A stretch of 64,000 bases of DNA from Cytophagaceae bacterium (GTDB lineage: Bacteria; Bacteroidota; Bacteroidia; Cytophagales; Spirosomataceae), in NCBI GenBank assembly GCA_005791165.1, contig SXXW01000008.1, forward strand, positions 26,145 through 90,144. Direction: 5' to 3'. Made by a program: the position numbers and the translations under genes. Position 1 is the stretch's first letter. Every line of letters begins with the position of its first letter. Below, in pieces: positions 9,768 to 18,755 of this stretch. The notes under the pieces were generated by a model. The model was not told where the DNA came from and ran no database searches. It was given only the letters and a program-made list of their open reading frames with translations.

Positions 9768-10515
9768 AATGAGCTAAAATAGGATTTTGTATCATCTCAA
9801 AAACACGCTCTCGCAGAACAGGTACATCTTCATTCGTCATACCCAAGGTCTCTACCGGCGGGTGAATTTCTACTTTAATGACGCCAGGTCGCAACAAAAA
9901 ATTACGGTCGTTTAACAATAAATGATTGTTAAAAAAGCTGATGGGAACCACCGGAACCTGTTGCTGGACGGCCATCACAAAAGCACCATCCATCAATGGC
10001 CTTCCCATGATCGGAAATTCTTTAGAAACAATTCCACCCTCAGGGAAAATAATGATACTTCTTTTTGCTTGTAAGGCTTTAATCGAACGACCTAAGGAAG
10101 TAGCTCGGCTCATGCGATCATTCCGATTGACCAAAATATTAAGCCTCGCATACAGATAACCAAAGAGTGGAACTTTTTTAATTTCAGTTTTGCCAATAAA
10201 TGAAAAGTAATTTTTGATGATCACCACCATTAAGGGGATGTCCAAATAAGAGAAGTGGTTGGCACAAAAAACATACACCTTTTTGCGATCTGGCTTATAA
10301 TGATATTTGACCTGAATTCGCAGGCCTGCAAAAAGAAAAAACAACTGACCCCAAAAACGGACTAGTCGGTGCGTATATCTTCTCCAAGATAACTTTTGAA
10401 GAAAGATAAACATCAATGGGTATAAAAGTAAAAAAGTCGAAATGAACCAAAATGCAGTCCAAAGGGAATAAATCACTAAAAGCGAATGTTTAACCTTTGA
10501 TTCCTTTCGTTTCAT
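9745..10515 (-). CDS. 1-acyl-sn-glycerol-3-phosphate acyltransferase (PlsC-like)
   Basis: Membrane acyltransferase of 256 residues, probably making phosphatidic acid from lysophosphatidic acid. After an N-terminal hydrophobic region it carries the acyltransferase block I NHFSYLD (the H(X)4D catalytic motif), a later block with KKVPLFGYLYAR, and block III FPEGG with VPVVPISFF. The C-terminus EIHPPVETLG is typical. It lies between pyk (30 bases) and gldD (23-base overlap), in the same direction. Exact acyl-donor and acceptor specificity is not visible. Confidence 0.88.
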   Translation of the reverse strand: MKRKESKVKHSLLVIYSLWTAFWFISTFLLLYPLMFIFLQKLSWRRYTHRLVRFWGQLFFLFAGLRIQVKYHYKPDRKKVYVFCANHFSYLDIPLMVVIIKNYFSFIGKTEIKKVPLFGYLYARLNILVNRNDRMSRATSLGRSIKALQAKRSIIIFPEGGIVSKEFPIMGRPLMDGAFVMAVQQQVPVVPISFFNNHLLLNDRNFLLRPGVIKVEIHPPVETLGMTNEDVPVLRERVFEMIQNPILAHYGIDAPQ

Positions 10516-10545
10516 ATCGAGTTAAATGCTGGGATTGAACTCTAA

Positions 10546-12012
10546 TTATTCAACGGTAGCCAATTGAACTGTATTGGTTTTTTTTCCTTGATGCGCTGGA
10601 ATTGACAAAGTAGTCACAAATACATCGCCGGCCGATAATAGCTTCTTTCCTTTAAGCATATCCACCATGGCAGCGACTGTTTGTTCCACATTATCTGCAG
10701 AAGGATCAAAGAAAAATACCTTAACACCCCACAATAAACCCATCGTTGACATTAACTCTTTGTTCGATGTAAAGACAAACAAATCCGCCTTTGGTCTGTG
10801 AGCAGAAAGTCTATACGCTGTATGTCCAGAATTTGTAATACATAAAATGGCCTTAGCCTTAGAATCACGGGCTAATCGGCATGCACCAGCAATCAAACGA
10901 TCCGTCAGGGCAACTTGCTGGCCCGCCAATGAGTGATTTTTAAAATAAATGGCCGCCTCATCTCCTCGAATAATTTCTAATTCATTTTGTTGTTGCTCAA
11001 CAATCTCATGAATATGAGCCATGGTTTCTACAGCCTTTATCGGATAAGAACCAGACGCAGATTCCCCACTCAACATCGTTGCCGAAGCACCTTGTAAAAC
11101 GGCATTAGCCACATCAGATGTTTCAGCCCGAGTAGGTACTGGGTTCGTAATCATTGACTCTAACATTTGAGTAGCTACAATGACAGGTTTTCCGGCAGCC
11201 GTACACTTTTCAACCATTAATTGTTGAAGGTAAGGAACTACAGCACCATCCATTTCCACACCCAAATCACCACGAGCCACCATGATGGCATCCGTTGCTT
11301 CTATAATCTCATCTAAATTGTCAATCGCCTCAGGCTTCTCTATTTTAGCAATGACACGCGTATTTTTACCGTATGCCATTATTTTGTCTTTTATGTCCCA
11401 AATATCTGCCGCTTTGCGAACAAAAGAAAGTGCAATCCAATCAACTCCATGATCTAAACCAAAATACAAATCAGCTTCATCCTTCGGTGTCAAACATGGC
11501 AAAGAAACCTTGGTTCCAGGCAAATTTATGCCTTTTTTAGACTTCAAGATACCCCCATAAATTACTTCAGTGACTACCTCCTTTTTATCTGGATCAATTG
11601 ATATTACTTTAACTTCAAGATTTCCATCATCCATTAATATGCGCTCACCCACATTCACATCTAAATACATAGAAGTATACGTCGTTCCCACTTTTTCAGA
11701 AGTACCTAATAAACTTTCGTCCATGGCAAAAATCAATTGCTTGCCAGCTTCTAAAACCACTCCATTATTTTCAACTAATTGAGTCCTGATTTTAGGACCT
11801 TGTAAATCTTGTAAAATACTTAGGTTTAAATCAAGCTCCTTGCTTATTTCACGGATCGTGAGTAATCTTTGTAAATGATCTTCATGAGTACCATGAGAAA
11901 AATTTAATCGAAATACATTGACCCCCGCTTTCGCTAATTGAATTAATGATTCTTTGGATTCGGAGGCAGGACCTACTGTGGCAACAATTTTGGTTTTGCG
12001 TTGATACGACAT
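10546..12012 (-). CDS. pyk: Pyruvate kinase
   Basis: Glycolytic enzyme converting phosphoenolpyruvate and ADP to pyruvate and ATP, 488 residues. Diagnostic stretches are KIVATVGPAS at the N-terminus, FRLNFSHGTHEDH, LQDLQGPKIR, the active-site IAKIEKPEAI, the metal-binding MVARGDLGVE and the MLSGESASGSYP region. The C-terminal domain ends with a TNTVQLATVE strand. It is the first gene after the gldN terminator, so it probably has its own promoter and leads the pyk-plsC-gldD-priA unit. Confidence 0.97.
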   Translation of the reverse strand: MSYQRKTKIVATVGPASESKESLIQLAKAGVNVFRLNFSHGTHEDHLQRLLTIREISKELDLNLSILQDLQGPKIRTQLVENNGVVLEAGKQLIFAMDESLLGTSEKVGTTYTSMYLDVNVGERILMDDGNLEVKVISIDPDKKEVVTEVIYGGILKSKKGINLPGTKVSLPCLTPKDEADLYFGLDHGVDWIALSFVRKAADIWDIKDKIMAYGKNTRVIAKIEKPEAIDNLDEIIEATDAIMVARGDLGVEMDGAVVPYLQQLMVEKCTAAGKPVIVATQMLESMITNPVPTRAETSDVANAVLQGASATMLSGESASGSYPIKAVETMAHIHEIVEQQQNELEIIRGDEAAIYFKNHSLAGQQVALTDRLIAGACRLARDSKAKAILCITNSGHTAYRLSAHRPKADLFVFTSNKELMSTMGLLWGVKVFFFDPSADNVEQTVAAMVDMLKGKKLLSAGDVFVTTLSIPAHQGKKTNTVQLATVE

Positions 12013-12131
12013 ATATTTAATCTATACTTATTTGATCGCAATTTACATTTAAGTCTTCAAAAAATGAATTTAAACAAGAATTAAACTTGAAATAATCCAA
12101 AGAATAATACTATACCAAGTTTTGATGACAT

Positions 12132-12156
12132 AAAAAAAGGGATGATATACATCCCT
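12132..12156 (-). terminator. Intrinsic terminator after gldN
   Basis: On the minus strand AGGGATG and CATCCCT form a 7-bp stem around a 5-base loop, followed by seven T. It lies 20 bases after the gldN stop and separates the gld block from pyk. Confidence 0.85.
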
Positions 12157-12176
12157 ATTATTTATTTAAATTTTTA

Positions 12177-13112
12177 TTAATTTTCCCACATATCGTGTTC
12201 CAATTCTAGTAATTTATATTCCAGCAATTGGGACATTAATAAGCCTTCTTTCTCTCCTTCAAACATATCCGTTAAATACTTATTTTCTGCATTTCCTTTT
12301 TTGATGATACGTGCTTGAAACATACGCAAATCAAAAGCATCCGCCATGTTTTTATGCTGAGTTTCATTCTCAGAATTGTACCATATACAATCAGGATTAC
12401 TTCTGAACAACTTATACACATCTTTATACCTAAATGAGGCCACAGCTTTATCAAATCCCGCCTTTGTTTTTGACGCCGGAACAATTAGTGTTAAAGCCTG
12501 AATATCAAAATATAATCTTGATCTCTTGCGATCAATCACTGCATCTTCCTTAATTTCAATGATACTAAGTTCTTTAGGGAAATAATAAGCCACAGTAGAA
12601 ATAGGAGCCTTCGCATCAAAATTATCTTTAGTAGCTACTTCAGCGGCTCCAGCCGTTGCTTTGGCACCACCGGCACCCCAACCGTCATCACTTCCGGCTC
12701 CTCCTTTAGTTTCAGGTTTTTTAGCATCTTTGGCTACTTCTCCTCCAAATCCAGCTGCACGTTCTGCCTCTGATAATTCTCCATCTTCTGTCGTTTCTTC
12801 CATCTTTAAATTTTCAACAAAATTCGCTGCTGAAAGTTTAACCGTAAGTGAATCATTTTTGTATGGAACCAAAACTCCCGCTTTCACCCATTCAACTAAG
12901 TATTTCGATATTTCATTGTTAATCGAAAAAAACGGTTGGTTAATTTTTTCGTTCAAGTCCATGCGACGCCACAAGCGAGCACGGTAATGAACATCCTCTT
13001 CATCGATTGGACGAATTGAATTAGGGTTTTGAACACGAGGTTTTTCCTGTGCCTGAACTTGCACAGAAATTAAAACTGCCAAAACCATCAAATATTTACC
13101 AAATAATTTCAT
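12177..13112 (-). CDS. gldN: Gliding motility / type IX secretion protein GldN
   Basis: Periplasmic protein of 311 residues that joins GldK in the outer-membrane-associated ring of the type IX secretion system (PorN equivalent). A Sec signal peptide ends near AQA (residues 1-22). The family region follows: RPIDEEDVHYRARLWRRMDLNEKINQPFF near the start, then VAYYFPKELSIIEIKEDAVIDRKRSRL-type sequence and a C-terminal region with CIWYNSENE. Between about residues 105 and 160 it has a low-complexity Gly/Ala/Lys-rich insert not usual in GldN. It is the last gene of the gldK-L-M-N run, 12 bases after gldM. Confidence 0.93.
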   Translation of the reverse strand: MKLFGKYLMVLAVLISVQVQAQEKPRVQNPNSIRPIDEEDVHYRARLWRRMDLNEKINQPFFSINNEISKYLVEWVKAGVLVPYKNDSLTVKLSAANFVENLKMEETTEDGELSEAERAAGFGGEVAKDAKKPETKGGAGSDDGWGAGGAKATAGAAEVATKDNFDAKAPISTVAYYFPKELSIIEIKEDAVIDRKRSRLYFDIQALTLIVPASKTKAGFDKAVASFRYKDVYKLFRSNPDCIWYNSENETQHKNMADAFDLRMFQARIIKKGNAENKYLTDMFEGEKEGLLMSQLLEYKLLELEHDMWEN

Positions 13113-13124
13113 AAAACCTTATTT

Positions 13125-14714
13125 TTAATTCAATGGAATATTTTTAGCCATAGAGAAAGGAATGGTTTCCACAGCTCCTTTGAAATTTTTCCTTTGGACT
13201 CCCTTAATCTCAATATAATAACGATCTCCCGCTTGCGCTTGAGAAGCCAATTTAGCGATAGAGCCTGAACCAGGCAAAGTCACATCATCTATTTTCCGCT
13301 GCCCCCTCGCTAAAGCCACATAAAGCTCTGATACTCTGAAATTTGCATCTTCAGGATTCGTCGACTTAAATGATTCATCCGCTATGGCTCTTGCATCAAT
13401 ACTTCTTAATCCCGTAGCACTTGCTCCACGCTTCTCATCCAGCTCAGCTCCATTTCCAAACACCTTCACATCAGGTCTAGGCACTCGGCGAACTCTAAAA
13501 GTTTCTTTCCCTAATAGTGTTCCACTATTAGATACATTCAATGTAATATTAGCCGCTGAAGGAACAATTGTTACCTTACCACGGTTTTGACCTGCGATCG
13601 CTTCTCCACCTTCCGCACTAAACGACGGATTCCATAAAGCTCCCAATCCAGCAGAAACTACACTTAAACGATTTGCGCAACCTAAATAAAGGGCTGGCAA
13701 TGTGGCCGTCTCTATATTATAAGTAGGCTTTAACACAAAATAATCTTTGGTTATTGATTCTGTTTTAGGTCCCGCAGGACTCATATACGAAACGGTAGCA
13801 GTGTATTGTTTTTTGGACATTCCGTTACCATCATATCCACCACCGGAGGTTTTAAACTTAATTTGGCCACGGCCATCAATCACCGGAATAGAGGAACCAT
13901 TATAACTCATTCGTGGAGTAAATCCTGATGAGGTAGCTCCGATAAATACTTCGGCTTGATACTCCATCCCTGCTACCACCGTATTGGCATTGGCAGATAC
14001 CTGAGCAAAAACTTTATCAAATTTAATTTCCTTCGCTCCTACTTTAGCTGCCAATTGGTTTAATACATCACTTTCGTAGCGACGAATCTCAGCTTGTTTT
14101 TGACTTAAAGAAGCCAATGCTGCCGGAACAGGTGTTTGAGCAAAATTTAACTCAGCAAAATCTTTATTGGACTGATTGCCATCGCGATTAACCGTCGGGT
14201 CATCTTTAGCATCCAAAGCCAACGGAGAAAATTTAGTCCCCGGATCTGCCAACTTAGTTATTTCTTGGATATAGGTATTAAATAAAGGAACTAATTTATA
14301 GGCTTCCCCATTCTTATTTCCACCCACCATCAATTCAAAAACTTTCTCTTCTTCTTTTGGATTTTTGATGTTACCCGTTTCAGGATCAATGCCTCCTCCA
14401 GCTTCTAATACTTTGCCTTTTAATCCATCTAAATGATTCACTAAAGCATCTGACAATTTCCTAACATCATTCGCTCTACGCAACACATCTGCATAAGCAG
14501 CTGGGTTAGGCAAATCTTTGATTCTTTCGTCGATTCCTTGGACAACGCCTTTGTTTTTTGAGCTTGCCGACTGGTTAGCAATTTCCAACGAGCTATTCAA
14601 AAGGCTGAATTTTTGTAATAAAGCATCACTTACCTGTAAAGCTAACAAGGCAGTTAATACTAAATACATCATCCCGATCATTTTCTGCCGGGGTGTTTCT
14701 TTTAAACTTGCCAT
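13125..14714 (-). CDS. gldM: Gliding motility / type IX secretion motor protein GldM
   Basis: Protein of 529 residues with one N-terminal membrane segment (MIGMMYLVLTALLALQVSDA) and a large periplasmic part. GldM forms, with GldL, the proton-driven rotary motor that powers gliding and type IX secretion. Its periplasmic domains reach the GldK/GldN ring. The KETPRQKMIGMMYLVL start is the family hallmark, and the later YFVLKPTYNIET and VRRVPRPDVKVFG segments belong to the D2-D4 domains. The gene lies 4 bases after gldL and 12 before gldN. Confidence 0.95.
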   Translation of the reverse strand: MASLKETPRQKMIGMMYLVLTALLALQVSDALLQKFSLLNSSLEIANQSASSKNKGVVQGIDERIKDLPNPAAYADVLRRANDVRKLSDALVNHLDGLKGKVLEAGGGIDPETGNIKNPKEEEKVFELMVGGNKNGEAYKLVPLFNTYIQEITKLADPGTKFSPLALDAKDDPTVNRDGNQSNKDFAELNFAQTPVPAALASLSQKQAEIRRYESDVLNQLAAKVGAKEIKFDKVFAQVSANANTVVAGMEYQAEVFIGATSSGFTPRMSYNGSSIPVIDGRGQIKFKTSGGGYDGNGMSKKQYTATVSYMSPAGPKTESITKDYFVLKPTYNIETATLPALYLGCANRLSVVSAGLGALWNPSFSAEGGEAIAGQNRGKVTIVPSAANITLNVSNSGTLLGKETFRVRRVPRPDVKVFGNGAELDEKRGASATGLRSIDARAIADESFKSTNPEDANFRVSELYVALARGQRKIDDVTLPGSGSIAKLASQAQAGDRYYIEIKGVQRKNFKGAVETIPFSMAKNIPLN

Positions 14715-14718
14715 AAAT

Positions 14719-15477
14719 TTATCCTTTCATAGCGGTTAACATACTACCATAAACTTGGTTTAATGATTGAATGTTAGCATTCAATTTAGCCAATTCTGAC
14801 TTAAAGTTTTCAGCATCTTTTTGGGTAGAAGCCATTTGCTCAACGGTCGCATTTACATTGCCATAATATCCGTTGATCGCTTTCAAATGCTTACTTGCTT
14901 CTTGGATTTCAGTTTCATAAACCGCATTCAATGAAGCCAATTGGTCTCCCGCCTTCGCATATTGCTTCGCATAATTAGCTGCCTCCGTAGACGAAATCGA
15001 AATAGAACTTAATGAAGTAGTCGCATCCGCAACCGTTTTGTTCAAGGCTCCCAATGATTGAGATGAACTATTTAATGAATTAACAAAATCTTGAGTTGCA
15101 CCCGTAGCCTTAGAAATCTCTTGAAGGCTGTTAGCTGTATCCGTTAACCCTTTTAGGCTTTTTGTTAAATTCTCTACCACATCAGCTCCTAATCCTTGTG
15201 AGTTCGCTAAGGCCGACAAGCCCGCTGAAGAAGAACTTTTAGCAGGAGCTCCATCCGCTAATTCAGGATATACTTTCTCCCAGTTATATTCTTTGTCAGG
15301 TTTAGCCTGTAAATACAAAACACCAAATAAAATAAAAATAGCCGCTTCTGTAAACATCCCCACCATCAACATCTCATTCGCACCTGTCCAGTGAACAATT
15401 TTAAATAAGGCTCCTACGATAACGACTGCAGCTCCAAAACTGGCCACTACATTAATTGACTTTTCTAATCCTTTCAT
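14719..15477 (-). CDS. gldL: Gliding motility / type IX secretion motor protein GldL
   Basis: Inner-membrane protein of 252 residues, the ion-conducting partner of GldM. Two transmembrane helices fill residues about 8-57, with charged residues inside them: Lys26 (GALFKIVHW) and Glu44 (GMFTEAAIF). These probably correspond to the functional Lys27 and Glu49 of F. johnsoniae GldL, although the connecting loop is shorter here. The rest is a cytoplasmic Ser/Ala/Gln-rich region predicted to be helical or coiled coil. It lies between gldK and gldM. Confidence 0.95.
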   Translation of the reverse strand: MKGLEKSINVVASFGAAVVIVGALFKIVHWTGANEMLMVGMFTEAAIFILFGVLYLQAKPDKEYNWEKVYPELADGAPAKSSSSAGLSALANSQGLGADVVENLTKSLKGLTDTANSLQEISKATGATQDFVNSLNSSSQSLGALNKTVADATTSLSSISISSTEAANYAKQYAKAGDQLASLNAVYETEIQEASKHLKAINGYYGNVNATVEQMASTQKDAENFKSELAKLNANIQSLNQVYGSMLTAMKG

Positions 15478-15514
15478 TTGATCAATTTATTTTTTTGAGT
15501 TTTCAATCATTAAA

Positions 15515-16630
15515 TTATTTCATATTGGGACGTCCCAAATATCTCATAGAACATCTAAAACCAATAAATGAACGCTTTCTTGTTTGCAATTCATAGGCAC
15601 GAGTGCCTGTTTCCAAATAATATGCGATATCTTTCCAAGAACCTCCCCTAGTTACCTTTCTAGGCTCGTCCGCATCCTTATTGATCGTATTTAAATCCCA
15701 AGTGATCGCTACTGCGTTATCTGCATAAGCATCTTCACACCATTCCGCCACATTTCCAGCCATATTATACAAACCGAAATCATTGGGATCATAGGCATTA
15801 GCCGGTGCTGTATACGAATACCCATCCGCATCATAATTTCCTCTATGTGGCTTAAAATTAGCCATCAAACAACCCTTTGCATTCGCAATGTAAGGGTTAC
15901 CCCAAGGATATTTAACCGAAGCTCTTCCTCCCCTAGCTGCCCATTCCCATTCTGATTCAGAAGGAAGTTCAAATCGAGGAAGTATGTACATATTTTGTTT
16001 TTTACGATAGTCATTCATCATTTTGGAACGCCATAAACAAAAATATTTGGCTGCATCCCAACTCACCCCTACGATCGGATATTGATCAAAAGCTGGACTA
16101 GAAAAATAATATTCCGTCATGGGATCCCCATTATGAAATGTAAAATCAGCATTCCAAACAGTCGTATCGGGATAATATGACGTCATAATTTTATCCTCTC
16201 CCAAGACTGATACAGAATCTTTCAACAATGAATTGGTGAATTGACGGTACTCATGATTCGTGATTTCAGTATCATCCATATAGAATGCTGACACCGTTAC
16301 ACGCTTATTGAAATTTATGCCAGCACGAGAAATCTCCTCATCTGCTTGGCCCATCATGTAACTACCTGATGGCACCAAAACCATTCCATAAGGAGTAGGC
16401 TGAGTCCAACCACGGCGATTAGACGCCACAATTTCACCATTGGCAATTCCTGGAGCATCTTTAGAACCCTTGCCAAACTTCAACAAGCCTCCTTTCCCTG
16501 AACTTCCTTTTTTACTACTTAGTGTCTTGGATCCTCCTGAGTTTTTTGAGCCACAACTATTAATCAAGGCCACAACGACTAAAACGGATGAAACCAAAAA
16601 CAAACGCTTTGCTAAAAATTGTAAATTCAT
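15515..16630 (-). CDS. gldK: Gliding motility / type IX secretion lipoprotein GldK
   Basis: Lipoprotein of 371 residues with lipobox ALINSC (Cys26) and a formylglycine-generating-enzyme-like (SUMF1) domain covering most of the mature chain. Visible are MVLVPSGSYMMGQ, FYMDDTEITNHEYRQF, PIVGVSWDAAKYFCLW, LPSESEWEWAARGG, NVAEWCEDAY, VTRGGSWKD and SFIGFRCSMR. In the type IX system GldK (PorK) forms the periplasmic ring with GldN and is structural, not an oxidase. The mature N-terminus has a Gly/Ser/Lys-rich linker. It leads the gldKLMN block, 154 bases after the porP/sprF-like gene. Confidence 0.94.
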   Translation of the reverse strand: MNLQFLAKRLFLVSSVLVVVALINSCGSKNSGGSKTLSSKKGSSGKGGLLKFGKGSKDAPGIANGEIVASNRRGWTQPTPYGMVLVPSGSYMMGQADEEISRAGINFNKRVTVSAFYMDDTEITNHEYRQFTNSLLKDSVSVLGEDKIMTSYYPDTTVWNADFTFHNGDPMTEYYFSSPAFDQYPIVGVSWDAAKYFCLWRSKMMNDYRKKQNMYILPRFELPSESEWEWAARGGRASVKYPWGNPYIANAKGCLMANFKPHRGNYDADGYSYTAPANAYDPNDFGLYNMAGNVAEWCEDAYADNAVAITWDLNTINKDADEPRKVTRGGSWKDIAYYLETGTRAYELQTRKRSFIGFRCSMRYLGRPNMK

Positions 16631-16784
16631 ATAACCGAATTAAAAATATCTTTTGTTGAACGAAATCTATTCTAAAAAATTGTATTAATCACTATTAAAA
16701 GAATCCATAAAGATTCAAATTCCCCAAAATTAAAGAATTTTCTAAGAATAATTAAAGAATTAACTTTTTTTTCCAAGGTTTAAA

Positions 16785-17780
16785 TTAATTAATCTTAAAA
16801 CGCGGGGTCTTTATTGGCACCGCTCGAACCCCCATTTTAAACGTGGGTAGGTTAAACTTAACAAATACCTCATGAGTCAATAAAGACTTTGTATCTAAAT
16901 TAACCAACGTATAATCAATGGAATAACCAAGATTCAATCGATTATTCATTAAAGATACCCCCACCATTCCGATTGCAGCATCATTTAAACGATAAGAACC
17001 TCCTACCCAAAACATATCTCGATATTCAACTCTTGCACCCATTTCAGGCAGTATTTTTCCCGAATAATACCTTATTTGGCCAAATGGCAAAACATCAAAT
17101 GATGTATTCAATAAAATTTCTGCACTCGCATGCGCTGCAAAAACCATGGCCAAAGGCATCGCTGCTGTATTTGAATTAAACGTGTAGGTAGGACTCGTCA
17201 GGTGATCCATTGAAATTCCTGCATTCCAATTATCTTTCGCATAAACCACTCCCAACCCAAAATCAGGCAAAGATTGACTCATTGTTTTACCAGATAACTC
17301 TAAGGCCAATGGGTCATTTGAATCTCGAACACGAAAAACACGGCCATCAAAAGATTTTGCTTGCATACCGATCCGAACTCCCGTAGAAATTACCCCCGAA
17401 CCTGTCGAATAATGATGCGCTAATTGCAATCGAACCGTTTGCATACCTACCCCAGAAGGGGTTTTGTCCGACATATACAAGAAACCTATGCCCGTGTTAA
17501 ATATGCCCAATGGCATGGAAGCAGTTAATAATTGAGTTCCTAAACTGCCAGAACCATCTTGAGTGGATTCATATCCTGACCATTGATTACGCATGTGTAG
17601 TTGGACGGAAGTCTCTTCCCGCCAACCAGCAAATGCGGGATTTAAATTCGTATTGTTCAGAGAAAACATGCTTAATCCGGGATCCTGCTGGCCTAAACTA
17701 GCAAAACTAATCAATGCCATAGCAAGGAAAAGCCATTTTCTGAAGTCAAAAACCGAAATGAAGCTAATACTATGGCGCAT
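16785..17780 (-). CDS. PorP/SprF-family type IX secretion outer-membrane protein
   Basis: Protein of 331 residues with a signal peptide and the PorP/SprF pattern: QQDPGLSMFSLNNTNLNPAFAGWREE near the N-terminus, then repeated beta-strands of an outer-membrane barrel (HHYSTGSGVISTGVRIGMQ, FGLGVVYAKDNWNAGISMDHL, ARVEYRDMFWVGGSYR). SprF-type proteins help place type IX substrates such as SprB adhesins on the surface. Here no large adhesin gene is adjacent. Its position directly before gldK matches the PorP-PorK-PorL-PorM-PorN order known in the phylum. The start at 17780 gives MRHSISFISVF, a plausible leader. Confidence 0.9.
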   Translation of the reverse strand: MRHSISFISVFDFRKWLFLAMALISFASLGQQDPGLSMFSLNNTNLNPAFAGWREETSVQLHMRNQWSGYESTQDGSGSLGTQLLTASMPLGIFNTGIGFLYMSDKTPSGVGMQTVRLQLAHHYSTGSGVISTGVRIGMQAKSFDGRVFRVRDSNDPLALELSGKTMSQSLPDFGLGVVYAKDNWNAGISMDHLTSPTYTFNSNTAAMPLAMVFAAHASAEILLNTSFDVLPFGQIRYYSGKILPEMGARVEYRDMFWVGGSYRLNDAAIGMVGVSLMNNRLNLGYSIDYTLVNLDTKSLLTHEVFVKFNLPTFKMGVRAVPIKTPRFKIN

Positions 17781-17847
17781 TGAATAAAGTCGAATTTTAA
17801 TAGGCGAATAAAAATAAGCAATAATTTGCTTCGAGCAAGATTATTTC

Positions 17848-17872
17848 AAAAAAAAAGCTCCTTAAAGGAGCT
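17848..17872 (-). terminator. Intrinsic terminator after hemD
   Basis: On the minus strand AGCTCC and GGAGCT pair around a 5-base loop and are followed by nine T. It starts five bases after the hemD stop codon and separates hemD from porP/sprF. Confidence 0.85.
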
Positions 17873-17876
17873 AAAA

Positions 17877-18662
17877 TTAATTATTTGCTAGTTTAATGTA
17901 TTGCTCTAGCGCACCCGTCATGGAGGGGGCATTCGGCATAGGAGCCTGAATATCTAAAATCAAATTGGCATCTTTAACCGCCTGAGCAGTCGTAGGGCCA
18001 AAAGCCGCAATTCGCGTATTGTTTTGTTTGAATTCTGGAAAGTTCTCTAACAAGGAAGTAATCCCCGATGGACTATAAAATGCAAGTACATCATAAAACA
18101 CGTTTTCCAAATCCGACAAATCAGATGAAACCGTTTCATACATAACGGCCTCGGTGATTTTAAAATCATTGGTACCCATGTAATCCGGAAGATCCTTTTG
18201 ACGCTTATTGGAACATGGAAACAGAAAATTTTCTGACTTATGCTTCTTAATTACCTCCAATAAATCCAATGCAGTTTTCGTTCCGGTAAAAACTTTACGC
18301 TTACGTATCACTATATACTTTTGAAGATAATTGGCCGTTTGCTCCGTGATACAAAAATATTTCATATCCGTTGGAGTTTCAATTTTCGCCTCCTTACATA
18401 TTCTAAAGAAATGATCTATCGCATTCCGACTTGTAAAAATAATCGCCGTATGCTCCAAAATATTAATCTTTTGCTTCCTAAATTCTTTATATGCAACTCC
18501 CTTCACCTCTATAAATGACCTAAAATCCACCTTGATACTGTATTTCTTTTCAATATCAAAATATGGAGATTTGTTATCCGTAGGCGCAGCTTGAGTAACC
18601 AAAATACTTTTGATTTTTTTCAACCTTTTGGGATCTGGTTGTATCACATTTAATTCACTCAT
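17877..18662 (-). CDS. hemD: Uroporphyrinogen-III synthase
   Basis: Cytoplasmic heme-pathway enzyme of 261 residues that closes hydroxymethylbilane to uroporphyrinogen III. The family is poorly conserved. Recognisable are IIFTSRNAIDHFF in the first Rossmann-like lobe, YFCITEQTANYL, and in the second lobe VLAFYSPSGITSLLENFPEF and IAAFGPTTAQAVKDANL. The gene is near DUF4271 and PorP/SprF genes, an association often seen in Bacteroidota. A terminator follows directly. Confidence 0.88.
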   Translation of the reverse strand: MSELNVIQPDPKRLKKIKSILVTQAAPTDNKSPYFDIEKKYSIKVDFRSFIEVKGVAYKEFRKQKINILEHTAIIFTSRNAIDHFFRICKEAKIETPTDMKYFCITEQTANYLQKYIVIRKRKVFTGTKTALDLLEVIKKHKSENFLFPCSNKRQKDLPDYMGTNDFKITEAVMYETVSSDLSDLENVFYDVLAFYSPSGITSLLENFPEFKQNNTRIAAFGPTTAQAVKDANLILDIQAPMPNAPSMTGALEQYIKLANN

Positions 18663-18755
18663 ACAATTTCAATCTATTGTTGGAATTCATTTTGAGCTAA
18701 AATTCAAAACGAATGCAAATATACGATTAAATTTCTAAAATTTCATCCATGTGAT

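Noticed and set aside
12661..12987. 108-codon plus-strand open frame
   Set aside because: It is a shadow of the low-complexity GldN region on the other strand and has no supporting start or motif.
15515..16630. GldK as the maturase for the sulfatase at 49943
   Set aside because: The domain resembles formylglycine-generating enzyme, but GldK is known as a structural ring lipoprotein and lies in the gld block. No evidence of catalysis is visible.
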